From NCBI GenBank assembly GCA_049647585.1, contig JBARXY010000004.1, forward strand, positions 1 to 64,000: 64,000 nucleotides of DNA, written 5' to 3'. This DNA comes from JAGQSZ01 sp049647585. GTDB taxonomy: Bacteria > Actinomycetota > Acidimicrobiia > Acidimicrobiales > Microtrichaceae. Positions within the stretch are counted from its first letter, which is position 1; the number at the start of each line of letters is the position of its first letter. Below, piece after piece: positions 19,901 through 28,445 of the stretch. Under the pieces are notes generated by a model. The model made no database searches, was not told where the DNA came from, and worked only from the letters and a program-made list of their open reading frames with translations. The position numbers and the translations under genes are program-made.

Positions 19901-20271
19901 ACCTCGATGGCCGTACCCGCAAGCGTGACGAGGCAATCTCGCGCTTCAAGGACGGTGACGCTCCGGTATTCGTAATCAGCCTCAAAGCCGGAGGTGTTGG
20001 GCTGAACCTGACCGAAGCGGACTACTGCTTCATCCTCGACCCGTGGTGGAATCCTGCAACCGAAACCCAGGCCGTGGACCGCACCCACCGAATGGGACAA
20101 CAGAACCCCGTGATGGTTTACCGCTACGTCTCGACCGACACGATCGAAGAGAAGGTCATGGAGCTGAAGGCCCGCAAATCAGACCTGTTCAACAGTGTGA
20201 TGGACGACAAGGGTGCGCTCTCTGGCGCGCTCACCGAGGACGACATCCGCGGCCTCCTCGACCTGGGTTAG
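16972..20271 (+). CDS. SWIM-domain SNF2-family helicase
   Basis: The 1099-residue protein starts with a SWIM zinc finger (CSCPLGGSCKHCVA, residues 88-101) and a poorly conserved middle of about 500 residues. A SNF2 ATPase follows: LRPYQQDGLDWLAFLYRNRL, Walker A DDMGLGKT near residue 663, DEAQ near 761, and the C-terminal RecA half with VFVISLKAGGVGLNLTEADY and the QAVDRTHRMGQ motif VI near 1040. Bacterial SWIM-SNF2 proteins translocate on DNA or displace RNA polymerase; the specific job is unknown. AAGGAA sits before the ATG. It is a single gene, with no methylase or nuclease partner next to it, so it does not look like a known DISARM-type locus. Confidence 0.9.
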   Translation: MPDPDPVKIDIPVEQLSDGILVTFYDVGSLARGRAYAQEDRVKIIHASPGELSSFCQGSGQAVYTVRIGWDVARNANLARSPVDLNDRCSCPLGGSCKHCVATILTARRQAAERRAGELLARSDTPRREDWRRALADIAAGEDHQPRHAEGLALRFSVVRPMRHRFATETGPRVTVQALRKGKKGKWIKTGASWRDISFPSGQSMRDVDPAQIAALRDMITSAGRGYSASTDAVPLTTITADFWRHLEHAVELGVELIGSRNGDAIYISPTRARVGIDLTADETGSVNLSVGVHLDEKSFAVELNEVGLIGSPAHGVWISDGNRLTLAQLSSPLHPTVQRLATSGGLTVPAEDVKEFLDAYQPELARYADVRSSDGSVTITTTHFDGFVLGVERTALDVANLTWSVRYKIGDRSKLYRLRSPGGRGRDRGTEVVAARALDLPTHLLPELVGTDGAPKDIVISGREVILLFAEVLPWIETKCDVAIEFSGDQPALREATEDPLISLSVTDRKGRRDGNDWFDLDVEVSVDGETIDFVSLFAALSQDDGMLILPSGTWLSLDRPEFTKLRLLIDEARGLAEPTEGGVARVNRFQVSWWEELTSLGVVAKQSDRWNENVNQMASLAAPVPVAVPIELQAELRPYQQDGLDWLAFLYRNRLGGILADDMGLGKTVQTLALALHVLQDDPDARFLVIAPTSVVDNWAREAARFAPSLKVRTIHETQSRRGTTLEDEIDDSNLVVTSYALFRLEFDQYATHDWALLLIDEAQFVKNHQGKTYKCIRQIDATTKIAITGTPIENTLMDLWSLLSISAPGLYPDPKRFDTTFRKPIESGEAPELLATLRRRVAPLMRRRTKDAVLTELPPKTEQTVQVELSPRHARIYSTQLQRQRQKVLGLVGDVQKNRFEILKSLTILRQLALDPGLVDETHDNIGSSKLDRLMEDLTLVIEEGHRALVFSQFTRFLTRVRTRLDEAGIDHTYLDGRTRKRDEAISRFKDGDAPVFVISLKAGGVGLNLTEADYCFILDPWWNPATETQAVDRTHRMGQQNPVMVYRYVSTDTIEEKVMELKARKSDLFNSVMDDKGALSGALTEDDIRGLLDLG

Positions 20272-20308
20272 CAGCGGGTTAGCCAACTTCGCCGGGCCGC
20301 CACACCGT

Positions 20309-22114
20309 TCAGGCTCGGTATCGGACCTCGCCCGCCAGGCGGGTCTCGGAGACTGCAATCCGGGACAGGCTGGTCGGGTCGACGGTTGTGGGATCGTCTT
20401 CGAGTAGCACGAGGTCCGCGTACTTTCCGACCTCGATGGATCCAGTTATGTCATCAGCTCGGCACTGCCAGGCAGCGTCGATGGTTATCGCACGCAGCGC
20501 CGCGTCGACAGGAATCCGTTCATCGGCGTTGAGCACCTCACCACCCTCGGCCATGATCCGGGTGACCGCGTCCTCCACGTATCGGAGCGGTTCGAGCGGT
20601 GTCACGTTCCAGTCACTGTGGAGTGAGATTCGCAGGCCTGCTCGCAACGCTGATGCGCACGGGTCGTAGTAGTTCGCCCGTTCGGGTCCGAGGAGTCGGT
20701 CTCGGAAAGCCCGACCCCACCAACGGACGTGGCCGATGAGGAATGAGGGGGACAACCCGAGTCCAACCATGCGTTCGACGTGTTCGGGGCGCATGACGCT
20801 GCAGTGCTCGATGCGGTGGCGATGATCGCTGCGCGGGTGCTCGGCCAACGCCTGCTCGAACGCGTCGATGGTCACGTCGATCGCTGCATCGCCGTTCGCG
20901 TGGACCCCGAGTTGCCACCCGGCCCGGTGCGCCCGGGCGACTACCGCTGCCAACTCTTCAGGCGAGTGGTTCAGGCTGCCCCGGGAAGTGGTGCCCAGAT
21001 ACGGCTCGCGTTGATAGCCGGTCCCCGCCTGGTTCGATCCGTCGGACCAGGCCTTGATCCCATCGATCCGGAACATGTCGTCGCCGAAGCCGGGCTCGAG
21101 CCCCATTTCCTCCCAGGTGTCCATATGGGTGGAGACCAGCATCCCGCGGTAGCGCACCGGAGACGATGCATCGACCGCCCGCTGTAGAAGTTTCAGGTCG
21201 GCGGCCCCGCCTCCCAGACCGATGCCGCAGTCGTGCAGGAGCGTCACGCCCTGGCTGGCTGCGTGGCGGAAGAGGTCCCGAATGCGTGTGACCATCTCGT
21301 CTCCCGAGGCCAACGGCATACCGACGAGGAACGGCCCGAGAGCGGATGACTCTTCAAGTCGGCCGGTCAGTTCGCCCGTTGCGTCGCGTCCGAAACGACC
21401 CGCTGGCGGGTCCGGCGTATCCCGACTTACTCCCGCAAGCTCCATGGCACGCGAGTTTGCGTAGGCGACATGAAGGTTGCCCTCGAGGACCAACGCCGGG
21501 TGATCTGGCACCAACCGGTCGAGGATGCCTCGATCGAGGCGGGCGTCACCGTCGGTGATGCTCGGGTCGAACTGCTTGGCCAGTACCCAGCCGGACTCTG
21601 CCGGAACAGCACCTCGGAGGCTTGCGAACACCGCATCCGCAGTTGAATTGGCCATCGGGCTCAGGTCCACCCAGCCGTTGAAATGGACCATCGACGCGTG
21701 CATATGGGGGTCGATGAACCCGGGTAGGAGTGCCCTGCCCTCCAGGTTGAGCACCTCTGTGTCGGCACCGACGTGCGACGCCAGTTCATCCTCGTCGCCG
21801 GTGCTGCCGACGGCGACGATACGCCCGTCACGGATCGCGACGGACCCGGCCCTTGGCCGAGCGGGGTCCATGGTCAGCACCGGCCCACCGACGATTACCA
21901 GATCGGCGTGGGTCCGGCCGGATCCGGACCGAGCGTTGGATCCGGACCGAGCGTTGGATCCGGACCGAGCAGCGGATCCCTCCGTGCGCGCTGGCCGGTG
22001 CGCGATTCTGGATCTCTGCGCCGCATGCCCTGCCCCGCGGGAGTACCGGTCGTGAGCCGCCGCCATCTCCAGTCGTGAGGCAAGGACCGTCATTGGACCG
22101 CACGATTCACACAT
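20309..22114 (-). CDS. Amidohydrolase family protein (YtcJ-like, Amidohydro_3)
   Basis: From about residue 70 the protein follows the metal-dependent amidohydrolase plan: DLVIVGGPVLTMDP, then the metal motif GFIDPHMHAS near residue 138, HDCGIGLGGG in the middle, VHANGDAAI and HRIEHCSVM for later metal ligands, and a C-terminal AWQCRADDITGSIEVGKYAD closure. YtcJ-like enzymes hydrolyse N-substituted amides or related bonds; the substrate is unknown. The start is unclear. ATGs at 22093 and 22066 are alternatives and none has a good ribosome site. The N-terminal segment is encoded by an 18-bp tandem repeat and is probably disordered. Confidence 0.8.
   Translation of the reverse strand: MCESCGPMTVLASRLEMAAAHDRYSRGAGHAAQRSRIAHRPARTEGSAARSGSNARSGSNARSGSGRTHADLVIVGGPVLTMDPARPRAGSVAIRDGRIVAVGSTGDEDELASHVGADTEVLNLEGRALLPGFIDPHMHASMVHFNGWVDLSPMANSTADAVFASLRGAVPAESGWVLAKQFDPSITDGDARLDRGILDRLVPDHPALVLEGNLHVAYANSRAMELAGVSRDTPDPPAGRFGRDATGELTGRLEESSALGPFLVGMPLASGDEMVTRIRDLFRHAASQGVTLLHDCGIGLGGGAADLKLLQRAVDASSPVRYRGMLVSTHMDTWEEMGLEPGFGDDMFRIDGIKAWSDGSNQAGTGYQREPYLGTTSRGSLNHSPEELAAVVARAHRAGWQLGVHANGDAAIDVTIDAFEQALAEHPRSDHRHRIEHCSVMRPEHVERMVGLGLSPSFLIGHVRWWGRAFRDRLLGPERANYYDPCASALRAGLRISLHSDWNVTPLEPLRYVEDAVTRIMAEGGEVLNADERIPVDAALRAITIDAAWQCRADDITGSIEVGKYADLVLLEDDPTTVDPTSLSRIAVSETRLAGEVRYRA
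21920..21973. repeat. 18-bp tandem repeat, 3 units, inside the amidohydrolase N-terminus
   Basis: Three copies of GGATCCGGACCGAGCGTT (the last with two changes) lie head to tail. In the minus-strand gene they encode ARSGSN-type hexapeptides ahead of the catalytic domain. The repeat keeps the frame and could vary in number. Confidence 0.85.
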
Positions 22115-22181
22115 CCGGTCACCCTATGCCCGTGAGCCGATCGGCCGTGCCAGCTTGTGGCGGGCCGACAGGCGCTGGCCG

Positions 22182-22208
22182 GCGCTGGCGGAGCTGGCGG
22201 AGCTGGCG
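22182..22208. repeat. 9-bp tandem repeat GAGCTGGCG, 3 units
   Basis: Three near-identical 9-bp units lie in the 120-bp gap between the amidohydrolase and the alpha/beta hydrolase, just after the stop of the latter. I see no promoter or gene in the gap. Confidence 0.75.
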
Positions 22209-22236
22209 GAACGGAAGGGAGCTGGCCAGTGCAGGC

Positions 22237-23154
22237 CTAGCTGGTGCGGGCGCGGATCCACTCGGTGACGACGGCGAGGTCCCGGGTCGACTCCGGGGCG
22301 ATACCGGAGAAGAGGTGCCAGACGTGGACCAGTCCCGGAGCGACCAACAATTCCACTTCGGTCCCCGCCGCAGTGGCCCGCTCGGCGAAGGACACTGCGT
22401 CGTCCCGCAGCACCTCGACCTCGCCGACGTGGATCAACAGCGGTGGCAGGTCGTTCAGATCGGAGTAGAGGGGCGAAACCCTCGGATCGCGAACGTCGAC
22501 GCCCTTGGGCACGTATGCCTGCACGGACTGGGTCAACGTTGCCGTCGAGCAAATCGGATCCAACCCGTCCTGGGTCGCATGGGAGCCGCCGCTCAGAGCC
22601 AGATCGGTCCACGGCGATAGCAGCACCGCGCCTGCGGGCAGGTCCGTCCCCTCGTCGCGGAGCGCAACAAGAACCGCGGCGGCCAGACCTCCCCCGGCGG
22701 AGTCGCCCGAGATGACGATCGACGCCGGGTCCAAGCCCTTGCCGTTGGAACCACACAGCCATCTGTAGGCCGCGAGTGCGTCGTTGAACGCAGCGGGAAA
22801 CGGATCGGCCGGAGCCAGGCGGTAGTCGAGCAGCAGAACGGGGCAGCCCGCGCCTGCCGATAGTTCGGCGGCGAAGGGCCGGTGCGACCCGGGCCCACCT
22901 GCGGTGTAGGCACCACCATGGAGGTGCACGACGGCACGGTCGCTCGTGCTGTCGGGCGCTGCGATCCACTCGCCCCGGAAGCCCACTGCCCCGGCGTCGA
23001 GCACTTCGACGGTCGTGCCCTCGGGTACGGGGCTGTCCAGGTCGAGCAGGGCTGACCTTTCGGCAAGTGTCAACGATGCGTCCGTAAGTCCGCTGACCCG
23101 GATCATCTCGACGATCGCCGTCAGTTCATCGCTCATTGGGGTGGCTTCGGTCAT
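22237..23154 (-). CDS. Alpha/beta hydrolase of the hormone-sensitive lipase family
   Basis: The 305-residue protein has the family HGGAY oxyanion motif (HLHGGAYTAGGPGSH) near residue 80, the nucleophile motif ISGDSAGGGLAAAV near 150, and a C-terminal acid and His region (VEVLRDDAVSFAERA, then GLVHVWHLF). It should cleave carboxylic esters in the cytosol. The ATG at 23154 has GGAG 7 nt upstream. It lies between an amidohydrolase and a Baeyer-Villiger-type monooxygenase on the same strand. That fits ester hydrolysis after ketone-to-ester oxidation, but the grouping is inference. Confidence 0.85.
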   Translation of the reverse strand: MTEATPMSDELTAIVEMIRVSGLTDASLTLAERSALLDLDSPVPEGTTVEVLDAGAVGFRGEWIAAPDSTSDRAVVHLHGGAYTAGGPGSHRPFAAELSAGAGCPVLLLDYRLAPADPFPAAFNDALAAYRWLCGSNGKGLDPASIVISGDSAGGGLAAAVLVALRDEGTDLPAGAVLLSPWTDLALSGGSHATQDGLDPICSTATLTQSVQAYVPKGVDVRDPRVSPLYSDLNDLPPLLIHVGEVEVLRDDAVSFAERATAAGTEVELLVAPGLVHVWHLFSGIAPESTRDLAVVTEWIRARTS

Positions 23155-23248
23155 CTTGTCGCTCCGGTCAGTCGTCGGTGTCAGTAGGTCGTCGGTGTCA
23201 GTCGGTCGTGGGTGTGGTGATCTCGGTGAGATGGCGTGATGGCCAGGG

Positions 23249-25276
23249 TCAGTCTCTGACGTCGAAGTCGGCCAGGTCGGCCTGTCTCGTCCAGGTCCAG
23301 TAGTCGACAAGTCGCCACGGGCTCAGACCGTGGATCTCGCCATCGGCATTTTTGAAGAAGGAGTGCTTGATCGTCGGCTGGGACCACACCAACTTCTGTA
23401 GCTCCGCCTGAGAGCGGGCGTGCCAATCGTCGTAACACTCCTGGAGCGGCTCCATCGTCCGGTGGCCGCCGTCGATCAACTGCTCGAGTGCGTCGGTGAT
23501 GTAGTGCATCTGACACTCGGAGTGGAAGATCAAGCTGCCACCATGGGCCAGGTTGGTCCCCGGTCCATACATCAGGAACAGGTTCGGAAATTCGGGAACA
23601 GTGATGCCGAGGTACGCGGCCGGTCGGCTACCCCACCGCTTGCGGAGGTCGACCCCGTCGCGTCCGATGATCTCCATTGGCCAGAGCGCTTCGGTATAAC
23701 GGAATCCCGTTGCGTAGACAATGACATCCGCCTCGTGCCGCTCGCCGTCGACGGTGACTACGGCGTCAGGCTCAATGTGGTCGATCCCGGTGCGGATCAG
23801 GTCGACGTCGTCACGTTTGAGGGTCTGCAGCCAACTGCCGTTGTCCTGGAGAGTCCGTTTGCCGGTCGCCGGATAGTCCGGCAGAACCTTCGCCAACAGT
23901 TCGGGATCATCGCCGACCTGTTCGGCGATCCACTCGGTGAACATGATGCGTGCAAAGTCGTTGACATCACTGACGGCGACCTGGGGATCACCGCTGTAGT
24001 CCGGGTCGACTCTTGCAGCTTCGAGACCCTTGTCGCAGCCGGGCCAGAAGATCAGGAATCGGTACCAGCGTGCGTAGAAGGGCAGGTGTTCGAGCGCCCA
24101 GCGGATGCCGTCACCGACGGGCTCGTGGTAGTTCGGGTTGGGGAACATCCACTGCGCGGTCCGTTGGAAGATGCTGAGGTGTCCAACCGTGTCTGCAATG
24201 GCCGGGGCGATCTGGAAGCCGCTCGCGCCTGCCCCGATCATGGCGACCCTTTTGCCGGCCAGATCCAGATCGTGGTCCCAGCGGGCGGAATGGAACGACG
24301 GCCCGGCGAAGGTGTCAGCTCCGGGGATCTCGGGGACAAAGGGCCGGTTGAGCTGACCGACGGCCGATATGACAGCGCGAGCTGTGAGCGTTTCATGGGT
24401 TCCGTCAGCCGCTCGGATGAGCACTGACCAAATGCCCTCATCGTCGTCCCAGGTTGCGCCCAGGACCTCGGTTTCGAAGCAGATGTGCGGCTCAAGACCC
24501 CTGCGCTCCATGACGGACTGGAAGTAGGCCTGGAGTTCGGGTTGCCTGGCGAAGAATTCGGTCCACTCATGCGACGGTTCGAAGCTGTAGCAGTAGAAGT
24601 GGTTGCCCACATCGACGCGGGCACCCGGGTACGTGTTCTCCCACCAGGTGCCTCCGACGCCCGGGTTCTTCTCGACGATGGTGAAGGGGATGCCCGCCTC
24701 CTTCAGACGGATCCCGGCGAGCAGGCCCGACTGCCCTGCGCCGATGACCACGACCGGAAACTCGCTACGGGCCGCAGCAACCGATTCGTGGGCAGCTGGG
24801 TCGAGCACCGCGCCTGCAGCACCGGGACCAACTACCTCGATGGCGCCCGGCGCGCCGGGAGCAGCGGCGCCAACGGGAGCAGCGGCGCCAGCGGGAACCA
24901 CTGCGGTGTCGAGCCCGAGATCCTCCAAGAGCATTGGTACATATTCGTTGGGCACCGCTTCGACGACGAGCCACTCCATCATCTCGTGGACCAGCTCGGC
25001 AGCGATCGGAGCGGGCTCGGGACAACCAGCGTCGCGGTAGGCGATCAGGTGTCCCAGAGCGAGTGCCCGAGCCTCGGCCTTGTCCCCCTCTGACATGTAT
25101 CCCTGGACCTCGTTGAGGAACAGACCCGCAGGCTTGAGGTGTCCACGGATGATCTCGGGGTTTCCGGTCAGGTGGACGAGCGAAACCAACAGCGTTGGGA
25201 TCGACACATCCTCGAGCGCTGCGGCGATGTCCTCATCCGACGTCGAGAAAGCTGTCCCGGCGGCCGGGTTGCGCAT
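23249..25276 (-). CDS. FAD-dependent monooxygenase, Baeyer-Villiger type
   Basis: The 675-residue protein has an extra helical N-terminal region of about 130 residues, then an Ala/Gly/Pro-rich linker. An FAD site near residue 180 (VVVIGAGQSGLLAGIRLKEA), the segment VGGTWWENTYPGARVDVGNH and an NADP-binding GAGASGFQIAP follow. These are features of flavin monooxygenases that turn ketones into esters. The long N-terminal extension occurs in a subgroup of actinobacterial enzymes. The ATG at 25276 has AAGGAGT five bases upstream. An alcohol dehydrogenase diverges from it and an esterase follows it, so an alcohol to ketone to ester to acid route is plausible. Confidence 0.85.
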   Translation of the reverse strand: MRNPAAGTAFSTSDEDIAAALEDVSIPTLLVSLVHLTGNPEIIRGHLKPAGLFLNEVQGYMSEGDKAEARALALGHLIAYRDAGCPEPAPIAAELVHEMMEWLVVEAVPNEYVPMLLEDLGLDTAVVPAGAAAPVGAAAPGAPGAIEVVGPGAAGAVLDPAAHESVAAARSEFPVVVIGAGQSGLLAGIRLKEAGIPFTIVEKNPGVGGTWWENTYPGARVDVGNHFYCYSFEPSHEWTEFFARQPELQAYFQSVMERRGLEPHICFETEVLGATWDDDEGIWSVLIRAADGTHETLTARAVISAVGQLNRPFVPEIPGADTFAGPSFHSARWDHDLDLAGKRVAMIGAGASGFQIAPAIADTVGHLSIFQRTAQWMFPNPNYHEPVGDGIRWALEHLPFYARWYRFLIFWPGCDKGLEAARVDPDYSGDPQVAVSDVNDFARIMFTEWIAEQVGDDPELLAKVLPDYPATGKRTLQDNGSWLQTLKRDDVDLIRTGIDHIEPDAVVTVDGERHEADVIVYATGFRYTEALWPMEIIGRDGVDLRKRWGSRPAAYLGITVPEFPNLFLMYGPGTNLAHGGSLIFHSECQMHYITDALEQLIDGGHRTMEPLQECYDDWHARSQAELQKLVWSQPTIKHSFFKNADGEIHGLSPWRLVDYWTWTRQADLADFDVRD

Positions 25277-25395
25277 CCCACACTCCTTCGCTCGGAACAC
25301 CCCCTGCGTTCCGCGGGCCGGACTGTACAACGTCACGGGCGGTCGAGATTCCCAACGAGCAGCCTCATGGTCGACGTGCAAAAGTGCATGGGTCC

Positions 25396-25420
25396 CGGTG
25401 CAAGGGCTCTGTGCACCGGT
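25396..25420. promoter_or_regulatory. Inverted repeat in the divergent FMO/alcohol dehydrogenase promoter
   Basis: CCGGTGCA and TGCACCGG form perfect 8-bp arms with a 9-nt spacer. The site lies 48 bp before the dehydrogenase start and 120 bp before the monooxygenase start, a good place for an operator controlling both. A second small repeat, CCACA-CCAC-TGTGG, lies closer to the dehydrogenase start. Confidence 0.5.
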
Positions 25421-25467
25421 TCGAAGGGTTTCCACACCACTGTGGGACCAGAGCGGGGGATGTATAA

Positions 25468-26493
25468 ATGCGCCAAGTCGTCATCACAGGACCTGGACAG
25501 GTCGAGTTGCAGAGCGCTCCAGACCCGACACCACCGGGACTCGACGGGGCAGTTGTGCAGGTGGATGCAACCGCCATCTGTGGCAGCGATCTCCACTTCT
25601 ACGACGGTGACCTGCCGGTCGGCGACGGCGTAGCCGTTGGTCACGAATTCCTGGGAACCGTTGTAGAGGTCGGCTCGGAAGTAACGGGTACAAAGGTGGG
25701 CGACCGTGTCCTGACGGCATCGGTCGCCGGGTGTGGCCACTGCGACGGATGTGCGACGCTCGACCCGATCAGGTGCCACGACGGTCCTCTGGTGTTCGGC
25801 TCGGGATTCCTCGGCGGCGGTCAGGCAACAGCGGTTGCAGTGCCGGGTGCCGACTTCCAGTTGTTGAAGATCCCTGAAGAACTCGACGATGAAGCGGCAC
25901 TGCTGCTGACCGACAACCTGGCCACAGGCTGGATCGGGGCCAAGCGGGCCGACATCCCTGCGGGCGGAACAGTCGTCGTGCTGGGCCTGGGAGCGGTCGG
26001 GCTTTGCGCGGTTCGTAGCGCAATCGCCATGGGTGCGGGCCGGGTTCTTGCAGTAGACCCGGTGGCCGGACGACGTGCCCGCGCGGTCGCCGACGGAGCC
26101 GAGGCGCTCACGGGCCCGACGGTCCAAGCCGTTCTTGACGCAACCAACGGTCGCGGTGCTGACGCCGTCATAGACGCGGTGGCCCTCGACGCCACTCTCG
26201 ACGACGCACTCAACAGTGTGCGCCCCGGAGGGACGGTGTCGGTGATAGGGGTCCATGGTCTCGATCCGTATCCGCTGCCGATCCTCATGTCGCTACTGCG
26301 CAGCGTGACCCTGCGTATGACGACGGCACCCATTCAGAAGTCGTGGGTGGACCTTGTCCCGTTGGTTACCAGCGGCAAGCTCAGAACCGACGGAATCTTC
26401 ACCCACAAGTTCGCGCTGTCGGACGCGGCCGACGCCTACTCCGCCGTCGCTGCCCGCTCACCCGAGTGCATCAAGGCAGTGATGGTGCCGTAG
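25468..26493 (+). CDS. Zinc-dependent alcohol dehydrogenase (MDR family)
   Basis: The 341-residue protein shows the MDR layout. The catalytic zinc region is ATAICGSDLHFYDGD near residue 36, with GHEFLG near 58. The structural zinc cysteines are CGHCDGC near 90 and a later Cys. The NAD site is VVLGLGAVGLCAVRSA near 172. It oxidises an alcohol to an aldehyde or ketone with NAD(P). It starts 191 bp from the divergent monooxygenase with an inverted repeat between them. Its 3' end overlaps the convergent Vps62-like gene by 23 bp. Confidence 0.88.
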   Translation: MRQVVITGPGQVELQSAPDPTPPGLDGAVVQVDATAICGSDLHFYDGDLPVGDGVAVGHEFLGTVVEVGSEVTGTKVGDRVLTASVAGCGHCDGCATLDPIRCHDGPLVFGSGFLGGGQATAVAVPGADFQLLKIPEELDDEAALLLTDNLATGWIGAKRADIPAGGTVVVLGLGAVGLCAVRSAIAMGAGRVLAVDPVAGRRARAVADGAEALTGPTVQAVLDATNGRGADAVIDAVALDATLDDALNSVRPGGTVSVIGVHGLDPYPLPILMSLLRSVTLRMTTAPIQKSWVDLVPLVTSGKLRTDGIFTHKFALSDAADAYSAVAARSPECIKAVMVP

Positions 26494-28369
26494 GAGCAGC
26501 CGTAGTAGGGGCAGCCCCAGGAGTAGCCGTAGGAGTGCGGGCCACCGCGTCGCCGTAGAGCAGGATTGCGGGTGTCGCGACCATCGGCACCACCAGACCG
26601 ATGCCCAGGAACGACACTGCGGAGTAGAGCCAGAGTGGCACCCCACTGAGCAGGATGAGTAGACCGAGTTGCACCGCTGCGTTTACCAGGAACGCGAGTA
26701 GCGAGAACAGCCCTACCGTCAGCGCAGTCCGCCACCACCTGCCACGGACCAATTCCGAGCTGCGCGCAAGCGCCCGGGCTCCGCCGAGATTCTCGGTGAC
26801 AGCTACTGGAATCGCGAACTGATAGCGAACGGCCTGGCGGATTGCCCACGGCAGACCGATGCCGGTCAGCGACAGACCCGAGACGATCGCAAATGCACGT
26901 AACGAGGTCACGACAAGCGCAGGTGTTCGACGCTGCACCAGTTTCAGCGCAGGACCCAGACCTGCTGACCCAGCACCTGTTTCGCTCCCTGTACCTCCCA
27001 GATGCCAGAACGCCGAAATAGTTGCTGTCGCAATTGCGAACATCAGGGACGTGAGTAGTCCCGCAACAAACTGGCCGGCGGTGAAGGTCGCAAGCGCTCC
27101 GACGAGTCCCACGATCAACGCTGCTGGGACATACGCCAGTGCAACGCCTCTGAGCGCCCCCATCGAGGTCGAGTAGGTGGTGAGAGCCGCCCGAATCATC
27201 TGGCCGGTTCGTCGACGGCGCCTCAGAGGAACCGGTGGAACGTTCGACCATTCGGTGCGACGCGCCAAGGCGAAAAGCGCCAACGCCGCCACCGACAGAA
27301 CCACCACCGCAGCCGCAGGTGATCGCTGCGCTGCACGGAGCTGGTTCGAGCCTGAATCGACAACGTTGCAGAAGGTGTCCAGAATCGTTCCGCTGCCGTC
27401 GTCACCACCGGGAATCTCGACGCTCGCGGCACGGAGCCCATCGTGCCAGTCGACCGGCAACAGCCATCTTGGCTTTGTGATCGGACCGGTGGGACCGTTG
27501 AAAGGTCCGCTGTGTCTCTCACCCCACCTTCCGGTGAATGTGAGCCACTCGAACTCGTCGCCGGCGGCGGCCGTGTCGGGAAGTAGGACGACCTCGGGAT
27601 TGATCCGCACCGATGGGCCCGCGGTGGTATCGCAACCGAAGCCCTCGGTCCCCTGCCTTCCCAGAGATACCGACTGTGAGAAGTAGCTGGCGTGCGATCC
27701 GGCCGATGAGTAGACGACCGGCTGCGAACCACGCTTCTGGAGTTTCTCGCTGCTCCACGCAGCGGTCTCACCCCCCTCGTGTTGGGCGTAGCCGACGGCT
27801 ACCGGTTCCGATTCGAGCGCCTCGGCGACAGTCGACGCGTCGAAGAGGATCTGGATGAACTCCCAGTCACTCTCATGTGTGTTGTTCCAGTCGTTGAAGT
27901 ACCAGTACAGCCAGTACTGGATTGCCAACTGATCGGGCTTGTCGGCCTGCTGGACGACGTGGGCATAGACCACGGGGGATGAGCCCTCGGAATTGGACCT
28001 GAAGTCGTGCTCATAGACACAGCCCGGGTCAAGGGCCAGACCGTTGAAGTCCAAAAAGAAGCCTTCACCTCGGCCGTACAGATCGGCCGCGGTCGGCGCA
28101 CGCGTGACCACTGGATCACCGACACCAGCCTGGCGCAGGAGGACATCATCGTTGGAGAGGACGGAGTCGACCGACATCGGGGCAAAGGGCTCTCCATCCG
28201 CGTCGCAGCGGTCGGCCTGTGCCTTCAACATGACGATGGGCGCGTATCGCTCGGCCAGGACCTGCGATTGGGTGGATGTTGGATCGACGGTCGCCGATGC
28301 CGGATCTGGGGTCAGCAACAGGGTCAGAGCTGTGAGCACGGCAACCCATGTCACGACCCGAAAACGCAT
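26471..28369 (-). CDS. Exported Vps62-like protein with C-terminal membrane domain
   Basis: The 632-residue protein has a signal peptide (residues 1-26, ending ASA). A domain of about 290 residues follows with motifs typical of Vps62-related proteins: IQYWLYWYFNDWNNTHESDW, EFIQILFD, YAQHEGGE and VVYSSAGSHASYF. Then come a helix near residue 355 and a C-terminal domain with four or five further membrane helices (residues 400-600), and an Ala/Pro/Thr-rich tail. The Vps62-like domain would face outward. The family has no established enzymatic role in bacteria. Fusion to a polytopic membrane part is unusual and suggests a surface sensor or channel-associated role, which is speculative. Confidence 0.7.
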   Translation of the reverse strand: MRFRVVTWVAVLTALTLLLTPDPASATVDPTSTQSQVLAERYAPIVMLKAQADRCDADGEPFAPMSVDSVLSNDDVLLRQAGVGDPVVTRAPTAADLYGRGEGFFLDFNGLALDPGCVYEHDFRSNSEGSSPVVYAHVVQQADKPDQLAIQYWLYWYFNDWNNTHESDWEFIQILFDASTVAEALESEPVAVGYAQHEGGETAAWSSEKLQKRGSQPVVYSSAGSHASYFSQSVSLGRQGTEGFGCDTTAGPSVRINPEVVLLPDTAAAGDEFEWLTFTGRWGERHSGPFNGPTGPITKPRWLLPVDWHDGLRAASVEIPGGDDGSGTILDTFCNVVDSGSNQLRAAQRSPAAAVVVLSVAALALFALARRTEWSNVPPVPLRRRRRTGQMIRAALTTYSTSMGALRGVALAYVPAALIVGLVGALATFTAGQFVAGLLTSLMFAIATATISAFWHLGGTGSETGAGSAGLGPALKLVQRRTPALVVTSLRAFAIVSGLSLTGIGLPWAIRQAVRYQFAIPVAVTENLGGARALARSSELVRGRWWRTALTVGLFSLLAFLVNAAVQLGLLILLSGVPLWLYSAVSFLGIGLVVPMVATPAILLYGDAVARTPTATPGAAPTTAAPTAPSLP

Positions 28370-28445
28370 CGGGTCACGCTATCGGGGTCGGGTCCGATGC
28401 AGGCACACGCGTCTGATCGGACCACCGAGTGGATAGATTCCCCTG

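Noticed and set aside
16972..20271. DISARM- or BREX-like defence locus around the SNF2 helicase
   Set aside because: No methylase, phospholipase-D, DUF1998, PglZ or BrxC-type gene is present on either side.
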